A stretch of DNA of 64,000 nt from Solimonas marina (GCF_012241385.1 NZ_JAAVXB010000017.1:1-64000); one strand, 5' to 3'. Positions 36,783 to 48,054 are shown, numbered from the stretch's first letter. The notes: generated by a model from the sequence alone, not told the origin. Made by a program: numbers and translations.

Positions 36783-37544
36783 ATGAAACCGAATCCCGCC
36801 GCGACCCAGGTCTATCTGTTCGCGACCTGCGTCATCGATCTGTTCTCGCCGCAGTCCGGGCTCGACGTCGTCGACGTGCTCGAACGGCTCGGCGTCACCG
36901 TGCATTTTCCCGAGTCCCAGACCTGCTGCGGACAGCCCGGCTATACCACCGGCTTTCCCGAAGAGGCGCGTCGCGTCGCCGCCGCGCAGCTCGATCTGTT
37001 TCCCGAGCCGTGGCCGATCATCGTGCCGTCCGGCTCCTGCGGCGGCATGCTCAAGCACCATTGGCCGAAGCTGTTTGCCGACGATGCCGCACGCCGCGCC
37101 CAGGCCGAGAACATCGCCGCGCGCACCTACGAGTTCACCGACTACGTGGTCAACCACCTCGGGCTTGAACTGCCATCCGGTGCGGCGCCGATCAAAGTTG
37201 CGCTGCACACCTCGTGCAGCGCGCGCCGCGAGATGAACGCACTGCCGAACGGCCGTGCGGCGCTGGCCAAGCTGCCCGGTGTCGAGCTGCTCGTGCACGA
37301 CCACGAGTCCGAATGCTGCGGCTTCGGCGGCACGTTCTCGGTCAAGCATCCGGAGATTTCCGCGGCGATGGCGGCCGACAAGCTCGACGCGATCAAGGCC
37401 ACCGGTTGCGATGGCTTCGTCAGCGCCGACTGCGGCTGCCTGCTCAACCTCAATCTGACCTTGGAGAAGCGGCAGGACGCGCTGCGCGGCCGCCACATCG
37501 CGACGCTGATCCGCGAGCGCATGGCGCAGGGAGGCACAGCATGA
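36783..37544 (+). CDS. lldE: L-lactate dehydrogenase complex, cysteine-rich subunit LldE/LutA
   Basis: A 253-residue cysteine-rich (CCG domain) protein, the LutA/LldE subunit of the iron-sulfur L-lactate dehydrogenase that sends electrons to quinone. CCG motifs are seen in QTCCGQPGY, SGSCGGMLKHH, ECCGFGGTFSVK and SADCGCLLNL. ATG 36783 follows GGGAGGAG. The next gene overlaps by four bases. It is divergent from lldR. Confidence 0.92.
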   Translation: MKPNPAATQVYLFATCVIDLFSPQSGLDVVDVLERLGVTVHFPESQTCCGQPGYTTGFPEEARRVAAAQLDLFPEPWPIIVPSGSCGGMLKHHWPKLFADDAARRAQAENIAARTYEFTDYVVNHLGLELPSGAAPIKVALHTSCSARREMNALPNGRAALAKLPGVELLVHDHESECCGFGGTFSVKHPEISAAMAADKLDAIKATGCDGFVSADCGCLLNLNLTLEKRQDALRGRHIATLIRERMAQGGTA

Positions 37545-38236
37545 GCGCCAACCCGATTCGTGACGCTGACGCGCGTGCGCGCGGTGCCATCTTCAAGCGC
37601 CTGCGTGCGGCGCCGGCCGGCGAGCCGGTGGCGGTGCCCGACGTCGCCGGCTACTACGCCGCGCGCGCCGTGCCGCAGGACGAGTCGCGTACCGCGCGCT
37701 TCATTCGCCACGCGCAGAGCTGGCGTGCCGAAGTGGTCGAGACCACGCCGGCCGACTGGCCGCAGGCGCTGGCCGGCGTGTTCGCCGACAAGCGTCCGGC
37801 GCGCCTGCTGCTCGGTCGCGGCACGGCGATCGCCGAGACCGTCGCCGGCTTGCTGCCGGCCGAACAACTGCGCTGGTACGACGAGCCGCTGGCCGGGATC
37901 AAGAAGGAACTGTTCGACGAGGTCGACGCCGGCATCACGACCACGGTCGGGGCCGTCGCCGAAACCGGCAGCTTGCTGCTGCATCCGACGCCGGCCGAGC
38001 CGCGCACGCTGTCGCTGATTCCGCCGCTGCATATCGCCGTGCTCCACGAGCGCCAGATTTTCGAAACGCTGCACGAGGCGATGAGCACGCAGCGCTGGAC
38101 CGATGCGATGCCGACCAATGTGTTGATGATCACCGGCCCGTCGAAGACCGCCGACATTCAGCGCGTGCTGGTCTACGGCGCGCATGGCCCCAAGGAACTG
38201 GTGATCTTGCTGATCCGCGATGGAGGTGGCGCATGA
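37541..38236 (+). CDS. lldG: L-lactate dehydrogenase complex, subunit LldG/LutC
   Basis: A 231-residue LUD-domain protein (LutC/YkgG family). The core runs from about residue 90 (LLLGRGTAIAET) to 225, with EVDAGITTTVGAVAETGSLL and ITGPSKTADIQRVLVYGAHG, both typical. The usual order in proteobacteria and Bacillus is A-B-C (E-F-G); here LldG comes second and the iron-sulfur LldF third. Starts with overlap to lldE. A 97-base gap follows before lldF. Confidence 0.9.
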   Translation: MSANPIRDADARARGAIFKRLRAAPAGEPVAVPDVAGYYAARAVPQDESRTARFIRHAQSWRAEVVETTPADWPQALAGVFADKRPARLLLGRGTAIAETVAGLLPAEQLRWYDEPLAGIKKELFDEVDAGITTTVGAVAETGSLLLHPTPAEPRTLSLIPPLHIAVLHERQIFETLHEAMSTQRWTDAMPTNVLMITGPSKTADIQRVLVYGAHGPKELVILLIRDGGGA

Positions 38237-38252
38237 GCATGCGACACGGTGC

Positions 38253-38269
38253 TTTGCGCGCAGCGCAAA
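38253..38269 (+). promoter_or_regulatory. Hairpin in the lldG-lldF gap
   Basis: TTTGCGC-GCA-GCGCAAA is a 7-base-pair perfect inverted repeat 17 bases after the lldG stop, in an otherwise featureless 97-base gap. It may tune expression of lldF or protect the upstream mRNA; there is no T-run. Confidence 0.35.
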
Positions 38270-38333
38270 CGGGTGCGGGAGCATGCGCTCTCGTGCAAGC
38301 GGTCACACGTGAAGTCGGTGCGAGGGTTGCCGC

Positions 38334-39791
38334 ATGAGCGCCGAAGCCGTGACCGTGCGCCCGGAAGACTTCAAGCTGCGCAGCCACGAGGCGCTGCACG
38401 ACGCGCATCTGCGTTCGAGCTTCCGCGGCGCGATGGATTTTCTGATCGAGCGTCGCGCGCTGCAGTTCCCGGATCTGCAGGCCTTCGAGCGACTGCGCAA
38501 AATGGGTGAGCAGGTGCGCCAGCACGCGCTCAACCATCTGCCGGACCTGCTCGAAACGCTGGAAGCCAACCTGACCGCGCGCGGCGTGCAGGTGCACTGG
38601 GCGGAAACGCCGGAAGACGCCAACCGCATCTTCCTCGACATCGCGCAGCGCCACGAGGCGTCGCTGATGGTCAAGGGCAAGTCGATGGTCAGCGAGGAAA
38701 TCGAGCTGAACCACACGATGGCCGCGCAGGACATCGAGTGCCTCGAAACCGACATGGGCGAGTACATCCTGCAGCTCGACGGCGATCGGCCCAGCCACAT
38801 TATCATGCCGGCGATCCACAAGACCAAGCAGGATGTCGCCGAGATTTTCCACGAGCACATCAACGGTGCGCCGCTCACCGACGACGTCAACGAGCTGATC
38901 GGCATTGGTCGCCAGGCGCTGCGCGAGAAGTTCGGTGCCGCCAAGATCGGCGTGTCCGGCGTCAATTTCATGGTCGCCGAAACCGGCACGCTGGTGCTGG
39001 TCGAGAACGAAGGCAACGGCCGGCTGTGCACGACGGTGCCGGACGTGCATATCGCCATCACCGGCATCGAGAAGGTCGTAGAGAAACTCGAACACGTCCT
39101 GCCGCTGTACGCGCTGCTGCCAAAGAGCGCCACCGGTCAGGCGGTGACCACGTATCTGAACATCATTTCCGGGCCGCGCCGCGATGGCGAGAAGGACGGC
39201 CCGCAGGAAATGCATCTGGTGCTGCTCGACAACGGCCGCACCCAGGCCTATCGCGAGACGCGTTACCGCGCGACGCTGCAGTGCATCCGCTGCGGTGCGT
39301 GCATGAACCACTGCCCGGTCTACACACGCGTCGGCGGCCTGTCGTACGGCACCACGTATCCGGGGCCGATCGGCTCGATCATCTCGCCGCATCTGGTCGG
39401 CCTGGAATCGACACGTGACCTGCCGACCGCATCGAGCCTGTGCGGCGCCTGCGGCGAAGTCTGCCCGGTCAAGATTCCGATTCCGGACATGCTGATGAAG
39501 TTGCGCGAAGCGGGCCGGCATTCGGTGACCGAGTCGATGACGCCGCCAAGTCAGGCGCTGGTCGGGCAGGGCACGGTGCGCCGCCTCGGCGAAGTCCTGG
39601 CCTGGAAGGGCTGGCGCCTGCTGTACTCCAACGCCGCGCTGTACCGGCTGTTCGCGTGGCTGGCGCCGCGCCTGCGCTGGCTGACGCCGCCGGTGCAGGC
39701 CGGCTGGACGCAAAGCCGCGCACCGCTCAAGCCGGCGCCGCAGTCGCTGCGCGCGATGCTGGCGCAGCGCCGTCGCGATGGTGGGGGGTGA
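38334..39791 (+). CDS. lldF: L-lactate dehydrogenase complex, iron-sulfur subunit LldF/LutB
   Basis: A 485-residue protein with a LUD domain (about 70-300, MVKGKSMVSEEIELNHTM ... GVSGVNFMVAETGTLVLVEN) and two 4Fe-4S motifs: CIRCGACMNHCPVY near 319 and CGACGEVCPVKIPIPDM near 370, with a C-terminal extension. It couples LldE and LldG in L-lactate oxidation. The ribosome-binding site is weak. The sigma-54 activator gene follows 73 bases downstream. Confidence 0.92.
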   Translation: MSAEAVTVRPEDFKLRSHEALHDAHLRSSFRGAMDFLIERRALQFPDLQAFERLRKMGEQVRQHALNHLPDLLETLEANLTARGVQVHWAETPEDANRIFLDIAQRHEASLMVKGKSMVSEEIELNHTMAAQDIECLETDMGEYILQLDGDRPSHIIMPAIHKTKQDVAEIFHEHINGAPLTDDVNELIGIGRQALREKFGAAKIGVSGVNFMVAETGTLVLVENEGNGRLCTTVPDVHIAITGIEKVVEKLEHVLPLYALLPKSATGQAVTTYLNIISGPRRDGEKDGPQEMHLVLLDNGRTQAYRETRYRATLQCIRCGACMNHCPVYTRVGGLSYGTTYPGPIGSIISPHLVGLESTRDLPTASSLCGACGEVCPVKIPIPDMLMKLREAGRHSVTESMTPPSQALVGQGTVRRLGEVLAWKGWRLLYSNAALYRLFAWLAPRLRWLTPPVQAGWTQSRAPLKPAPQSLRAMLAQRRRDGGG

Positions 39792-39864
39792 TGCGCACGC
39801 ATTCGGTTTAGACTTGATGATCGAGGCGCCGCAGAGCGCCGGATCAGGAAGCGGTCATTAGAAG

Positions 39865-41829
<1,965 letters not shown>

Positions 41830-41944
41830 GTTCGCCGGCACGGCGGCAAGGGCATGCGGCGCCGTTCGTCGTGCGCGGGCGGCGCGGCGCGAACCGCAGC
41901 GGCCGGACGCACTACAATCGCGGCCCCGTCCGTCCTTGCCGCCC

Positions 41945-42862
41945 ATGGCCTCTTTCGTCGTTGCCGCGCTGTATCACTTCGCCCGCATCCCGGATTTCGC
42001 GGCATGGCGTGAGCCGCTGCGCGCGGTGTGCGCGCAGGCTGGGGTGCGCGGCACGCTGCTGCTGGCGGCTGAGGGCATCAACGGGACGATCGCCGGATCG
42101 CGCAGCGGCATCGACGCGGTACTGGCCCATCTACGTGCCGATCCACGCTTTGCGACACTCGAACACAAGGAATCGCTGGCGCCGGAAATCCCGTTCGCAC
42201 GCCTGAAGATCAAGCTCAAGCGTGAGATCGTGACCATGGGCGTGCCGGACATCGATCCGTCACGCAGCGCCGGCACCTATGTCGACCCGGCGCAGTGGAA
42301 TGATCTGCTGACGAATCCGGACGTGCTGGTGATCGACACGCGCAACGCATACGAAGTGCGCGTCGGCACGTTTCATCGGGCGGTGTCGCCGCAAACGGAA
42401 AGCTTTCGCGAGTTCCCGGACTACGTCGAGCGCGAATTGCGCGGCCAGGAGCAACGGCCGATCGCGATGTTCTGTACCGGCGGCATCCGCTGCGAGAAGG
42501 CCACGGCCTATTTACGCGAGCAGGGTTTCGAGCAGGTTTACCACCTGCGCGGCGGCATCCTCAAATATCTCGAGGAGATGCCGGCGACGCAGAGTCTGTG
42601 GGCGGGCGAGTGTTATGTGTTCGACGAGCGCGTCGCCGTCGGCCATGGCTTGCGTCCGGGGCTTACACGTCGCTGTGACGCTTGCGGCGAGCCGTTGACG
42701 GCGGAAGAACAGGGCTCGGCGGACTACGACCCCGGCATCCACTGCCCGCGATGCGTCACCGGGCTGACACCGGCACGTCGCGCGATGCTGCAGATGCGGC
42801 GATCACAGCAGGGTCCGAGCGCGGCTACCGACGTGACGCCTGCCGACATCGACCGCGAATAG
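41945..42862 (+). CDS. trhO: TrhO, tRNA uridine 5-hydroxylase (rhodanese-domain)
   Basis: A 305-residue protein of the YceA/TrhO family, which makes 5-hydroxyuridine at position 34 of some tRNAs using oxygen. Order of parts: an N-terminal acylphosphatase-like domain (about 1-95, LLLAAEGINGTIAGSRSG), a rhodanese domain (about 125-220) with the active-site Cys in FCTGGIRCEKA near residue 179, and a C-terminal cysteine-rich tail (CDACGEPL, CPRC). A -10-like TACAAT is at 41913-41918. The tail beyond residue 280 is a variable extension. Confidence 0.92.
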   Translation: MASFVVAALYHFARIPDFAAWREPLRAVCAQAGVRGTLLLAAEGINGTIAGSRSGIDAVLAHLRADPRFATLEHKESLAPEIPFARLKIKLKREIVTMGVPDIDPSRSAGTYVDPAQWNDLLTNPDVLVIDTRNAYEVRVGTFHRAVSPQTESFREFPDYVERELRGQEQRPIAMFCTGGIRCEKATAYLREQGFEQVYHLRGGILKYLEEMPATQSLWAGECYVFDERVAVGHGLRPGLTRRCDACGEPLTAEEQGSADYDPGIHCPRCVTGLTPARRAMLQMRRSQQGPSAATDVTPADIDRE

Positions 42863-42906
42863 CGCGGCGGCCGCCGCGTCAGACGCAGCGGCGTGCCGCC
42901 GCCGAT

Positions 42907-44757
42907 TCAGGTGCGCGGCCCGTAGATCTGGGTCAGCCGGTCCGGCGTGCCATCGATGCGTTCCAGCGTCGGATAGCGCGGCCCGTCGTAGTAGGCCATC
43001 GACACCGTGCGGTAGTGATCGCCGTCCTTGACCAGCAGGTCGATCGCACGGCGGCGCTTCCTGGCCTGCTTGAGCGCGGTGATCAGGCGCTCCTTGCGAT
43101 ACTCGCGCTGATCGACGGCGAGCAGCTTCATGCCGCTGCGCAGCCCGGCCTTGAATGCGACGCCGCCCCAGACCACATCGCCGATGATCGCGCCGCTGGT
43201 CAGCGACAGGCCCAGCGAATAGCTGAAGTCGTCCATCTTCAGTGCCGCCTCGACGCTCTTCAGATAAGCGCCGGGCTCCTCGGCGAACGCGAGCTTCCAG
43301 CCGCCGCGGCTCAGGCCGTCGAGCACCGCACGCGGCCGCAGCTTGTAGACGTTGCGCTGCAGATAGCGCGCCCAGTCGTATTCGGCGACGGCCTTCAGTG
43401 CGGTCACTACATCGTCGAACGTATACGGCGTCGGCGCGCGATCGCCGTCCTTGATGCCGAAGAACGCGGCGGCGAAGTCGTCGAGCGAGCGCTGATCGTT
43501 GGTGAGCTCGCGCAGACGCGTGTCGATGTCGAGCCAGATCAGCTGGCCTTCCTGGTAGTAGTCCTCGGTGCGCTGCCAGGTGACGTAGGACAGCGGCTGG
43601 CGATCGATGACGATCGGCTGCAGCGTGGTGTCGACCAGCGGCCGCCACTTGCGGCCCGGGCGCTTGAACTCGAACGTGGCGGCGACGGTGGCGATCACGT
43701 TCAGCGCGAACTCGGTGGTCCACAGCCCGGCGCGCGCCGCCAGCACCTGACCCCAGTATTGCGTCTGGCCCTCGTAGACCCACAGCAGTTCGTTGACCAG
43801 CGGCGTGCTGTAGTCCGGCACGCACTGCCCGGCCGGGCGGCGGAACTTGCCGTTCCACGAATGCACGTATTCGTGCGGCAGCAGATCGCGGTGCCAGACG
43901 TTCTTGTCCCACTCGGTGAAGTAGCCGGTGCTGACGCCGTTCTCGCTCGACTCGTGATGTTCGAGGCCGATGCCGCCGAGCTTGTCGCTCAGCGACAGCA
44001 GGAATTCATAACGACGGTAGTGCCGCGACTGGAACAGCGTGCGGGCTTCGCGCACCAGCTTGGCGTGTGCGTCGATCTGCTCGGACTTCGCTTCGAGGTA
44101 CTGCGCCTCGTCGGCAACGACATTGAGGAACACGCCGGACTTGGCGTTGCCGTCCAGCGGCACGCGCTTGAAGTGCAGGCCGGCGAACAGCGGCGAGTCG
44201 ATCAGCGTCGCCAACGATGCCGGCGCGAATTCGGTCCAGTCGCGCTTCTGGCGCGTCACGTCGAGCGCGCACGCGAACGACCACTTGGCCGGCAGCTTGA
44301 GCGACGGCTGGACCATCAGTGTGTGGATGTCATGACCGGCCGGATACAGCACCGCGAGATTCCACTGCAGGTCGATGATCTCGTCGGTCATCGTCACGCG
44401 GCCCTGGCGCGGGCTGACCGGCGTCAGGCACTGGAACTCGACGTCGACGGCAGTCGTGCCGGCCGGCAGCGCGATGTCGAAGCGATAGACATCACCCGGA
44501 TCGCGCACCCAGTCGAGGCGACGCTTGCCGGCGCTGACCGTCAGGCCGCCGAGCATGTGAACCGGCCCGTAGGGCGAGTGATGGCCCGGCAGCCACTGCG
44601 GGAAGCGCAGCGACAGCGTTTCGCCGGCGGTCGGTACGCGCTGGCGGACTGCAAGAATGCGGCGCGCGGTATCGGTGGCGTCGACCTCGACGGTCATCAC
44701 TGGTGGTTGTGTGGTGGTGCTCGCGCGGCGCGTCGGCGTTTTCGTTCTTTTCGTCAT
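42907..44757 (-). CDS. M61-family (glycyl aminopeptidase-like) metallopeptidase with PDZ domain
   Basis: A 616-residue peptidase of the M61 family: N-terminal beta domain (about 20-190, LSLRFPQWLPGHHSPYGP), a thermolysin-like catalytic domain with the zinc motif HEYVHSWNGK near residue 298 and the third-ligand region ELLWVYEGQTQYWGQVL near 325, and a C-terminal PDZ domain (about 485-575, SLGLSLTSGAIIGDVVWGGV). No signal peptide is evident from the chosen ATG; the basic, Thr-rich N-terminus looks cytoplasmic. It converges with trhO. Confidence 0.88.
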   Translation of the reverse strand: MTKRTKTPTRRASTTTQPPVMTVEVDATDTARRILAVRQRVPTAGETLSLRFPQWLPGHHSPYGPVHMLGGLTVSAGKRRLDWVRDPGDVYRFDIALPAGTTAVDVEFQCLTPVSPRQGRVTMTDEIIDLQWNLAVLYPAGHDIHTLMVQPSLKLPAKWSFACALDVTRQKRDWTEFAPASLATLIDSPLFAGLHFKRVPLDGNAKSGVFLNVVADEAQYLEAKSEQIDAHAKLVREARTLFQSRHYRRYEFLLSLSDKLGGIGLEHHESSENGVSTGYFTEWDKNVWHRDLLPHEYVHSWNGKFRRPAGQCVPDYSTPLVNELLWVYEGQTQYWGQVLAARAGLWTTEFALNVIATVAATFEFKRPGRKWRPLVDTTLQPIVIDRQPLSYVTWQRTEDYYQEGQLIWLDIDTRLRELTNDQRSLDDFAAAFFGIKDGDRAPTPYTFDDVVTALKAVAEYDWARYLQRNVYKLRPRAVLDGLSRGGWKLAFAEEPGAYLKSVEAALKMDDFSYSLGLSLTSGAIIGDVVWGGVAFKAGLRSGMKLLAVDQREYRKERLITALKQARKRRRAIDLLVKDGDHYRTVSMAYYDGPRYPTLERIDGTPDRLTQIYGPRT

Positions 44758-45130
44758 GATGCGGATCGGATACGTGGGGTCGGGCAGCCTGCAGGACCTA
44801 GGCGTCTGCGCGAGGGCGGGCTCGCGATATCGGACGCCGCGCGCTGCCGCGACGATGCATTCGATGATAGCGCGGGAATGTAGGGGGCGTGCTCAGCACA
44901 GTCTCTTGTCACGTCCATGAAGGGCAATGCGCACGATCCGTGCTCAGGCATGCGCGCACGTCCGTGCATCGCGCTCGACACACGGTCGACACTTGTGTTT
45001 CGAACAATGCGGCGGCTGCATCGAGTCGTAAACAAACGCTGCCATCTCCATCGTCGTGTCTCGGATCTAGTGCCGCCGCTTCGCGGCGGATGGCGGCACA
45101 TCGCATTCACGCAACAAGGAGCCGCAAAGC
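44758..45130. other. 373-base divergent intergenic region, M61 peptidase / phospholipase C
   Basis: No open frame of plausible length or codon use was found. It should hold promoters for both divergent genes. I saw no Pho box here, unlike at the acid phosphatase. The only clear structure is a pair of alternative hairpins at 45070-45099, next to the phospholipase start. Confidence 0.6.
45070..45099 (+). promoter_or_regulatory. Alternative hairpins in the phospholipase C leader
   Basis: GTGCCGCC (45070-45077) can pair with GGCGGCAC (45092-45099); the inner CCGCCGC (45073-45079) can instead pair with GCGGCGG (45083-45089) around TTC. The two pairings exclude each other. The ribosome-binding site CAAGGAG is about 17 bases downstream. 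Confidence 0.35.
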
Positions 45131-47332
45131 ATGAGCATCGATAAGTCGCGTCGTCGCTTTCTGCGTACGTCGCTCGGCAGTTCCGCCGCCGTGGCCGGGC
45201 TGTCGGTGTTTCCCCCGAGCATTCGTCGCGCCCTCGCCATCGAGGCGCACAACGAGACGCGCAGCATCCAGGACGTCCAGCACGTCGTCATGGTGATGAT
45301 GGAGAACCGTTCGTTCGACAGTTACTTCGGCACGTTCCGCGGCGTGCGCGGCTACGGTGACCGCTTTCCGATTCCGCTCGCCAACGGTCAGAACGCGTTC
45401 TGGCAGACAGACGCAGACGGCAACACCCAGACGCCGTATCACCTCGACGAGACGGCCGGCAACGCGCAGCGCGCCGGCGGTACGCCGCATACCTGGCCGG
45501 ACGCGCAGGCGGCCTGGGATCACGGCCGCATGAACCGCTGGCCGGCGACCAAGCATCCGCTGTCGATGGGCTATTACAACACCGAGGAAGTCGAATTCCA
45601 GCGCGCCCTCGCGGATGCGTTCACGGTCTGTGATGCCTATCACTGCTCGATGCACACCGGCACGATTCCGAATCGCCTCTATTACTGGACCGGTACCAAC
45701 GGCCCGTCCGGCGATGGCGTGGCGGCGATGATCAACGAGTTCAACGGCGGCAACGACGTCGGCCCGTCGAGCGAAGGCTGGACCTGGATGACTTATGCCG
45801 ATCGCCTGGAAGCCGCCGGCGTGCGCTGGAAGGTTTATCAAAGCCTAGCTGACAACTTCGGCTGCAACGAGATGATGAGCTTCCAGCACTGGCGCGCGGC
45901 GATGGAGGCGATGCCGGAAGAACGCCGGCCCAAGGCCTTGCCGGACACGACGCCGGCCTATGATCCAGCGATCGACGACGCCCTGAGCCCGCTCGCCAAG
46001 GGCTTTTGCAACACGATGCCGGATGGTCTGCTGCAGACGCTGCGCGACGACGTTGCCAACGGCACGCTGCCGCAGGTGTCCTGGATCATTCCGCCGTCGA
46101 CCTACAGCGAGCATCCCGGGCCGTCGAGCCCGGCACAGGGCGGTTGGTATGTGCAGGCTGTACTCGATGCGCTGACGGCAAATCCGCAGGTCTGGAGCAA
46201 GACGGTGTTGCTCGTGAACTACGACGAGAACGACGGTTTTTTCGATCACCTGCCGCCGCCGAGCGCACCTTCATACAACGACGACGGTACGCTGGCCGGT
46301 GCCAGCACGCTGTCCGATGCCGACATGGCCTTCGAGTACTACAACTACACACCGGCGACGTCGAAGCAGCCGGCCGCCGACGGCAAGCCGTTCGGGCCGG
46401 GACCGCGCGTGCCGTTGTGGGTGATCTCGCCATGGAGTCGCGGCGGCTGGGTCGACTCTCAGGTCTTCGATCACACCTCGATCCTGCTGTTCCTCGAAAA
46501 GCGCTTCGGCGTGGTCGAGCCGCAGGTCGGCGCCTATCGCCGTGCGGTCTGCGGCGACCTGACCAGCGCGTTCGACTTCAAGCGCCCGAACGAGCGACCG
46601 ATTCCGACGCTTGAAGGTCGCACCACGCAGGCTGCCGCCGATGCGTTGGCCGCGAGCCAGCAGACACAGGCGGCGATTCCGGTGCCGACCGATCCGGTCG
46701 CGCCGTTACAGGCGCGCGGTATCCGTCCGTCGCGCGCGCTGCCGTACCGGCTCTACACGATGGCCGACGTCGATACCGACGCGCAGCGTTTGACGCTGAC
46801 CTTCGGCAACGACAGCCGCGACGCCGCCGGCGCGGTCTTCCACGTCTACGACAAGCTGCACCTGGACCGCATTCCGCGTCGCTATGTGGTCGAGGCCGGC
46901 AAGACGCTGACTGGCGACTGGGACCTGGGCGACGACCTCGGCGCCTACGACCTGTGGGTGCTCGGCCCGAACGGCTATCACCGTGCGTACCGCGGCGCCA
47001 CGCGTGAACTGTCGGCCGCCGTGCAGCCGGAAGTGGAGATCGCCTGCGACAACCATCGTCCGCTGGTGGTGCTGACGGTGCGCCTGCGCAACGACGGCCG
47101 TCATCCGTGCAGATTCCGCATCGACGCGATGGCCTACCGCAACGGCGGGCCGTGGGCGGTCAACGTGCCGCCGCGCAGCGAGCGCGAGTTCCGCTGGCCG
47201 GTCGGCGACGACGGCCATTGGTATGACTTCGAAGTGAGCTGCGATGCCTCGGCATCGTTCAAACGGCGCTTCGCCGGCCGCATCGAAACCGGCGGCGATA
47301 CGATCAGCGATCCGGCCATGGGTTTGGGCTGA
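45131..47332 (+). CDS. Tat-exported phosphocholine-type phospholipase C
   Basis: A 733-residue enzyme of the non-haemolytic/haemolytic phospholipase C family. The N-terminus has a Tat signal (SRRRFLRTSLGSS ... SVFPPSIRRALA). The phosphoesterase domain starts with HVVMVMMENRSFDSYFGTFR near residue 55, includes YHCSMHTGTIPNRLYYWTGT near 180 and LVNYDENDGFFDHLPPP near 362, and is followed by two C-terminal DUF756-type beta domains (about 535-720), as in PlcN/PlcH. It should cleave phosphatidylcholine-type lipids in the periplasm or outside. It shares a superfamily with the acid phosphatase at 2902 but has no visible Pho box. Confidence 0.92.
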   Translation: MSIDKSRRRFLRTSLGSSAAVAGLSVFPPSIRRALAIEAHNETRSIQDVQHVVMVMMENRSFDSYFGTFRGVRGYGDRFPIPLANGQNAFWQTDADGNTQTPYHLDETAGNAQRAGGTPHTWPDAQAAWDHGRMNRWPATKHPLSMGYYNTEEVEFQRALADAFTVCDAYHCSMHTGTIPNRLYYWTGTNGPSGDGVAAMINEFNGGNDVGPSSEGWTWMTYADRLEAAGVRWKVYQSLADNFGCNEMMSFQHWRAAMEAMPEERRPKALPDTTPAYDPAIDDALSPLAKGFCNTMPDGLLQTLRDDVANGTLPQVSWIIPPSTYSEHPGPSSPAQGGWYVQAVLDALTANPQVWSKTVLLVNYDENDGFFDHLPPPSAPSYNDDGTLAGASTLSDADMAFEYYNYTPATSKQPAADGKPFGPGPRVPLWVISPWSRGGWVDSQVFDHTSILLFLEKRFGVVEPQVGAYRRAVCGDLTSAFDFKRPNERPIPTLEGRTTQAAADALAASQQTQAAIPVPTDPVAPLQARGIRPSRALPYRLYTMADVDTDAQRLTLTFGNDSRDAAGAVFHVYDKLHLDRIPRRYVVEAGKTLTGDWDLGDDLGAYDLWVLGPNGYHRAYRGATRELSAAVQPEVEIACDNHRPLVVLTVRLRNDGRHPCRFRIDAMAYRNGGPWAVNVPPRSEREFRWPVGDDGHWYDFEVSCDASASFKRRFAGRIETGGDTISDPAMGLG

Positions 47333-47338
47333 TCCACC

Positions 47339-47369
47339 GCGGCCGGCGGCGCTCGCCGCCGCCGGCCGC
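47339..47369. terminator. Hairpin between convergent phospholipase C and marR genes
   Basis: GCGGCCGGCGGCG (47339-47351) pairs with CGCCGCCGGCCGC (47357-47369) over a 5-base loop. Very stable, no T-run; probably serves both transcripts. Confidence 0.5.
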
Positions 47370-47377
47370 TCGCGGTG

Positions 47378-47809
47378 TCAGTCACCCATTTCGATCAGCT
47401 TGTCGCGCATGGTTTGCAGCGCGTGGCGCAACTGCGTGACTTGCGAAGACGGAACGTCGCCCATGATGCGGTCGGTGACGTCGTCGACGATGCGCTTGGC
47501 GCGTTCGAAGATCGCTTTGCCGGCCGGGGTGATACGCACCAGCACGCTGCGCTTGTCGTCCGCGGCGTAGTTGCGGGCGACCCAGCCGCGCGCCTCCAGG
47601 CCGTCGAGACTGTGGGTGAGACGCGTGCGCTCGAATGCGGTCCACTCGGCCATGTCGCGCACGCTCAGCGGTCCCTTGCGCAGCGCGGCGCTGAGGATGC
47701 GGAACTCCGTGGCGCTGAGGCCGATCGGCTTCAGCGCCTTCTGCAGGGCGCGCTGTCGTCGATAGACGACTTGCGTGCACAGAAAAAAGAGATGGCTTTC
47801 GAGTTCCAT
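47378..47809 (-). CDS. MarR-family regulator of the divergent catabolic operon
   Basis: A 143-residue MarR repressor starting MELESHLFFLCTQVVYRRQR; an upstream ATG at 47842 would add 11 residues. The winged helix spans about 30-95 (LSATEFRILSAALRKGPLSV, then DDKRSVLVRITPAGKA), and helices at both ends form the dimer. Two palindromes with TGAAATTTCA lie between it and the divergent FAD oxidase gene, so it probably regulates itself and that operon. A related site occurs at 58739-58760. Confidence 0.85.
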   Translation of the reverse strand: MELESHLFFLCTQVVYRRQRALQKALKPIGLSATEFRILSAALRKGPLSVRDMAEWTAFERTRLTHSLDGLEARGWVARNYAADDKRSVLVRITPAGKAIFERAKRIVDDVTDRIMGDVPSSQVTQLRHALQTMRDKLIEMGD

Positions 47810-47848
47810 GATTGGCGTCTTCGGCGCAGTAATGCCTTGCATTTTATG

Positions 47849-47858
47849 TGAAATTTCA
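47849..47858. promoter_or_regulatory. MarR operator, gene-proximal copy
   Basis: TGAAATTTCA, a perfect 10-base palindrome (within GTGAAATTTCATTTT) about 40 bases before the marR start. It matches the second copy at 47970-47979. Confidence 0.6.
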
Positions 47859-47968
47859 TTTTCATGCCGGCGCCGATCCGATCACGAATCTCGGCGTTCG
47901 GGTCTTTCCCAATATAGATTTCAGGCCAGTCCGCCGATCGGCTCGCCGCGTGATCTCGGCATAAATAG

Positions 47969-47990
47969 GTGAAATTTCACTTTTAAAAGT
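47969..47990. promoter_or_regulatory. MarR operator overlapping the promoter of the FAD oxidase operon
   Basis: GTGAAATTTCAC (47969-47980) is a perfect 12-base palindrome, directly followed by TTTTAAAAGT. TTTCAC (47975-47980) and TAGGAT (47999-48004), 18 bases apart, are a plausible -35/-10 pair, so the operator would block RNA polymerase. A 19-of-22 match recurs at 58739. Confidence 0.65.
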
Positions 47991-48054
47991 TTTGTGTGTA
48001 GGATCGCGCTCATTGGGGGCCGCGAGGGGTGGCCGCCGCAGCCGGAGCGCAGCG

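Noticed and set aside
42682-44883. Very long rightward reading frame opposite the M61 peptidase gene
   Set aside because: It is antisense to a gene with clear zinc-peptidase motifs, is rich in Arg/Ala/Gln without domains, and arises from GC-rich third codon positions.
44880-45130. Pho box upstream of phospholipase C
   Set aside because: CTTGTCAC-like words occur but not as two half-sites with a 4-base spacer.
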